Assembly (NCBI GenBank): GCA_021156385.1
Contig: JAJNDL010000063.1
Span: 1 to 6,811, forward strand
Reading direction: 5' to 3'
DNA: 6,811 nucleotides
From: Moraxellaceae bacterium
Lineage (GTDB): Bacteria > Pseudomonadota > Gammaproteobacteria > Pseudomonadales > Moraxellaceae
In this document: piece by piece, positions 5,662-6,811 of the stretch
How the letters are laid out: every line of letters begins with the position of its first letter
Numbering within the stretch: the first letter of the stretch is position 1
Notes under the pieces: model-generated
Seen by the model: only the letters and a program-made list of their open reading frames with translations
Told to the model about the DNA's origin: nothing
The model's database searches: none
Program-made: the position numbers and the translations under genes

Positions 5662-6702
5662 TTACTGCACCTTACCATCGCGTCCAAAGGTCGGCAAATG
5701 CAGTCCCGGGTCCTTGTGCATCCAGATGAGCGAGGCCTTGCCGACAATGTAGCGGTCGGGCACAAATCCCCAATAGCGGCTGTCACGGCTGTTATCGCGA
5801 TTGTCGCCCAGCATGAAGTAGCTGTCCGGCGGCACGACCTGGTCAACCAGAGGGCTGGATATCTCGCGTCCCTCTTCATGGCGGATCATGAACTCGCGCT
5901 CGCCGACCCTTTCCTTGTAATAGAGCTCCCAGGACTCGGCGCCCTCGAACTGGGTGCGCACACGCGGCAGCTCCTCGTTGTTCACGAAGACACGGTTACC
6001 CTCGACGCGCACATGGTCGCCCGGCACGCCGATGACGCGCTTGATGAAGTTCTGGCGGGGATTTTCCGGATACTTGAATACCATCACATCGCCGCGTTGC
6101 GGCTTGCCGATGGCCAGGATCTCGGTGCCTGCGACCGGAAGGCGCAGACCGTAGGCATACTTGTTGACGAGGATGTAGTCGCCGATCTGCAGCGTCGGCA
6201 GCATTGAGCCCGAAGGAATCGTGAAAGGCTCGAAGAGAAAGGACCGCAGCAGCAGGACTACCGCCAGCACCGGGAAGAACGAGGCCGAGTACTCGACCAG
6301 CGCCGGTTGGCCACCCGGCTGTCCCGCCGGCACCTCCTCCTTCTGTCCTGCCGCCGCCAGGAGCGCCACCCGGAAACGCCGGGTGACTGTCACGTACAGG
6401 AGCCAGAACAGCCCGGTCACTGCCGTGGCCACTACCAGCACCAGCGAGAAATCCACGTCCTGGCGCATCAGGATCACCAGCAGGAAGAGCGCGCCCAGGA
6501 TGCCGACAACGACATTCGCCATCAGCTTCGACAAGGGCGGCTCCGCCACCAGGCTCCGCAATGCGCCTGCATCGGGAGCCTCGCCAGCGGCCAGCCGAGC
6601 CGCAGCCTGGCGTTGCCGCAACGGCAGGGCTATGAACGTCTCCAGCGCCCACAACGTGGTTGCGATGGCCAGTACGATGGTCAACAGCTGCATCAGGGTC
6701 AT
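5662..6702 (-). CDS. lepB: Signal peptidase I (LepB) with a duplicated membrane anchor
   Basis: A 346-residue inner-membrane serine protease that removes signal peptides from exported proteins on the periplasmic side. The catalytic Ser166 lies in IPSGSMLPTL and the general base Lys221 in NFIKRVIGVPGD, the same 55-residue spacing as E. coli Ser90 and Lys145; the C-terminal box GDNRDNSRDSRYWGFVP is intact. Four hydrophobic segments are seen, at about 4-26, 61-79, 85-106 and 141-157. The last two correspond to the two helices of E. coli LepB, so residues 1-80 are additional. The basic loops at 29-36 and 108-111 would be cytoplasmic, giving both ends outside, as required. The ATG at 6702 is supported by AAGGTGG 8 bases upstream and by direct contact with the lepA stop (TAAATG). 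An internal ATG at 6468 (Met79) would give the usual E. coli-like protein but lacks a clear ribosome-binding site. Confidence 0.96.
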   Translation of the reverse strand: MTLMQLLTIVLAIATTLWALETFIALPLRQRQAAARLAAGEAPDAGALRSLVAEPPLSKLMANVVVGILGALFLLVILMRQDVDFSLVLVVATAVTGLFWLLYVTVTRRFRVALLAAAGQKEEVPAGQPGGQPALVEYSASFFPVLAVVLLLRSFLFEPFTIPSGSMLPTLQIGDYILVNKYAYGLRLPVAGTEILAIGKPQRGDVMVFKYPENPRQNFIKRVIGVPGDHVRVEGNRVFVNNEELPRVRTQFEGAESWELYYKERVGEREFMIRHEEGREISSPLVDQVVPPDSYFMLGDNRDNSRDSRYWGFVPDRYIVGKASLIWMHKDPGLHLPTFGRDGKVQ

Positions 6703-6811
6703 TTATTTGTCCACCTTGAGCACGGCCAGGAAGGCTTCCTGCGGGATTTCCACGCGGCCCACCTGCTTCATGCGTTTCTTGCCTTCCTTCTGCTTCTCGA
6801 GAAGCTTCTTT
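6703..6811 (-). CDS. lepA: LepA (elongation factor 4), 3' end only
   Basis: Only the last 35 complete codons and the TAA stop are present; the gene starts beyond the right edge. The tail reads [18 protein letters not shown], then [17 protein letters not shown], which is the highly conserved C-terminal domain end of LepA/EF4, a translational GTPase that acts on the ribosome. The basic [11 protein letters not shown] stretch contacts the peptidyl-transferase region in the family. The stop codon is directly followed by the lepB ATG, the classic lepA-lepB junction. The GTPase domain is outside the window. Confidence 0.93.
   Translation of the reverse strand, partial: KKLLEKQKEGKKRMKQVGRVEIPQEAFLAVLKVDK
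6711..6717 (-). promoter_or_regulatory. lepB Shine-Dalgarno sequence inside the lepA 3' end
   Basis: AAGGTGG on the - strand, 8 bases before the lepB ATG at 6702. It supports the long form of LepB with the extra membrane segments, and places the lepB initiation site within the last codons of lepA. Confidence 0.65.

Noticed and set aside
5645..5663. Inverted repeat AAGCCT / AGGCTT with a 7-base loop overlapping the lepB stop, considered as a terminator or an RNase III site.
   Set aside because: The stem is only 6 base pairs and is followed on the - strand by ATTAAAAC, not a T run. It is too short for a typical RNase III substrate. It could be a weak structure, but there is not enough to call it.

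Overview
The window is high-GC, gene-dense chromosomal DNA from a proteobacterium. The gene order (lepA-lepB-DUF4845-rnc-era-recO-pdxJ on one strand, dapD followed by an ArsC/Spx-like gene on the other) and the protein sequences point to a Gammaproteobacterium; a Betaproteobacterium is the main alternative. I see no tRNA, rRNA, CRISPR array, insertion sequence or prophage gene, and no sign of recent transfer. This is a core region, not an accessory island.

Left part, + strand (1-2074): the last codons of dapD (lysine/diaminopimelate pathway), an ArsC/Spx-family small thiol protein 7 bases behind it, a secreted SIMPL-domain (DUF541) protein with a clear signal peptide, and a classical short-chain dehydrogenase with a complete catalytic set and unknown substrate. 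A perfect GC-rich hairpin flanked by A and T runs (about 2088-2113) lies between this group and the converging - strand genes and should stop transcription from both sides.

Right part, - strand (6811 down to 2140): a tightly packed housekeeping operon read as lepA (3' end), lepB, DUF4845, rnc, era, recO, pdxJ. The genes abut or overlap at most junctions, and several Shine-Dalgarno sequences lie on or beside the stop codon of the preceding gene, so translation is probably coupled. The operon joins translation (LepA/EF4), protein export (signal peptidase I), RNA processing and ribosome assembly (RNase III, Era), recombination repair (RecO) and vitamin B6 synthesis (PdxJ). The acpS gene that often follows pdxJ is absent; the operon ends at the shared terminator.

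The points most worth a second look are (1) LepB, whose N-terminus appears to contain a second, degenerate copy of the two-helix membrane anchor and its cytoplasmic loop, giving four predicted membrane segments; (2) the start of rnc, where an ATT codon overlapping the DUF4845 stop has better spacing and family alignment than the GTG six codons upstream; and (3) the SIMPL-protein/SDR pair of unknown role between two housekeeping clusters. I did not find evidence for a new multi-gene system.
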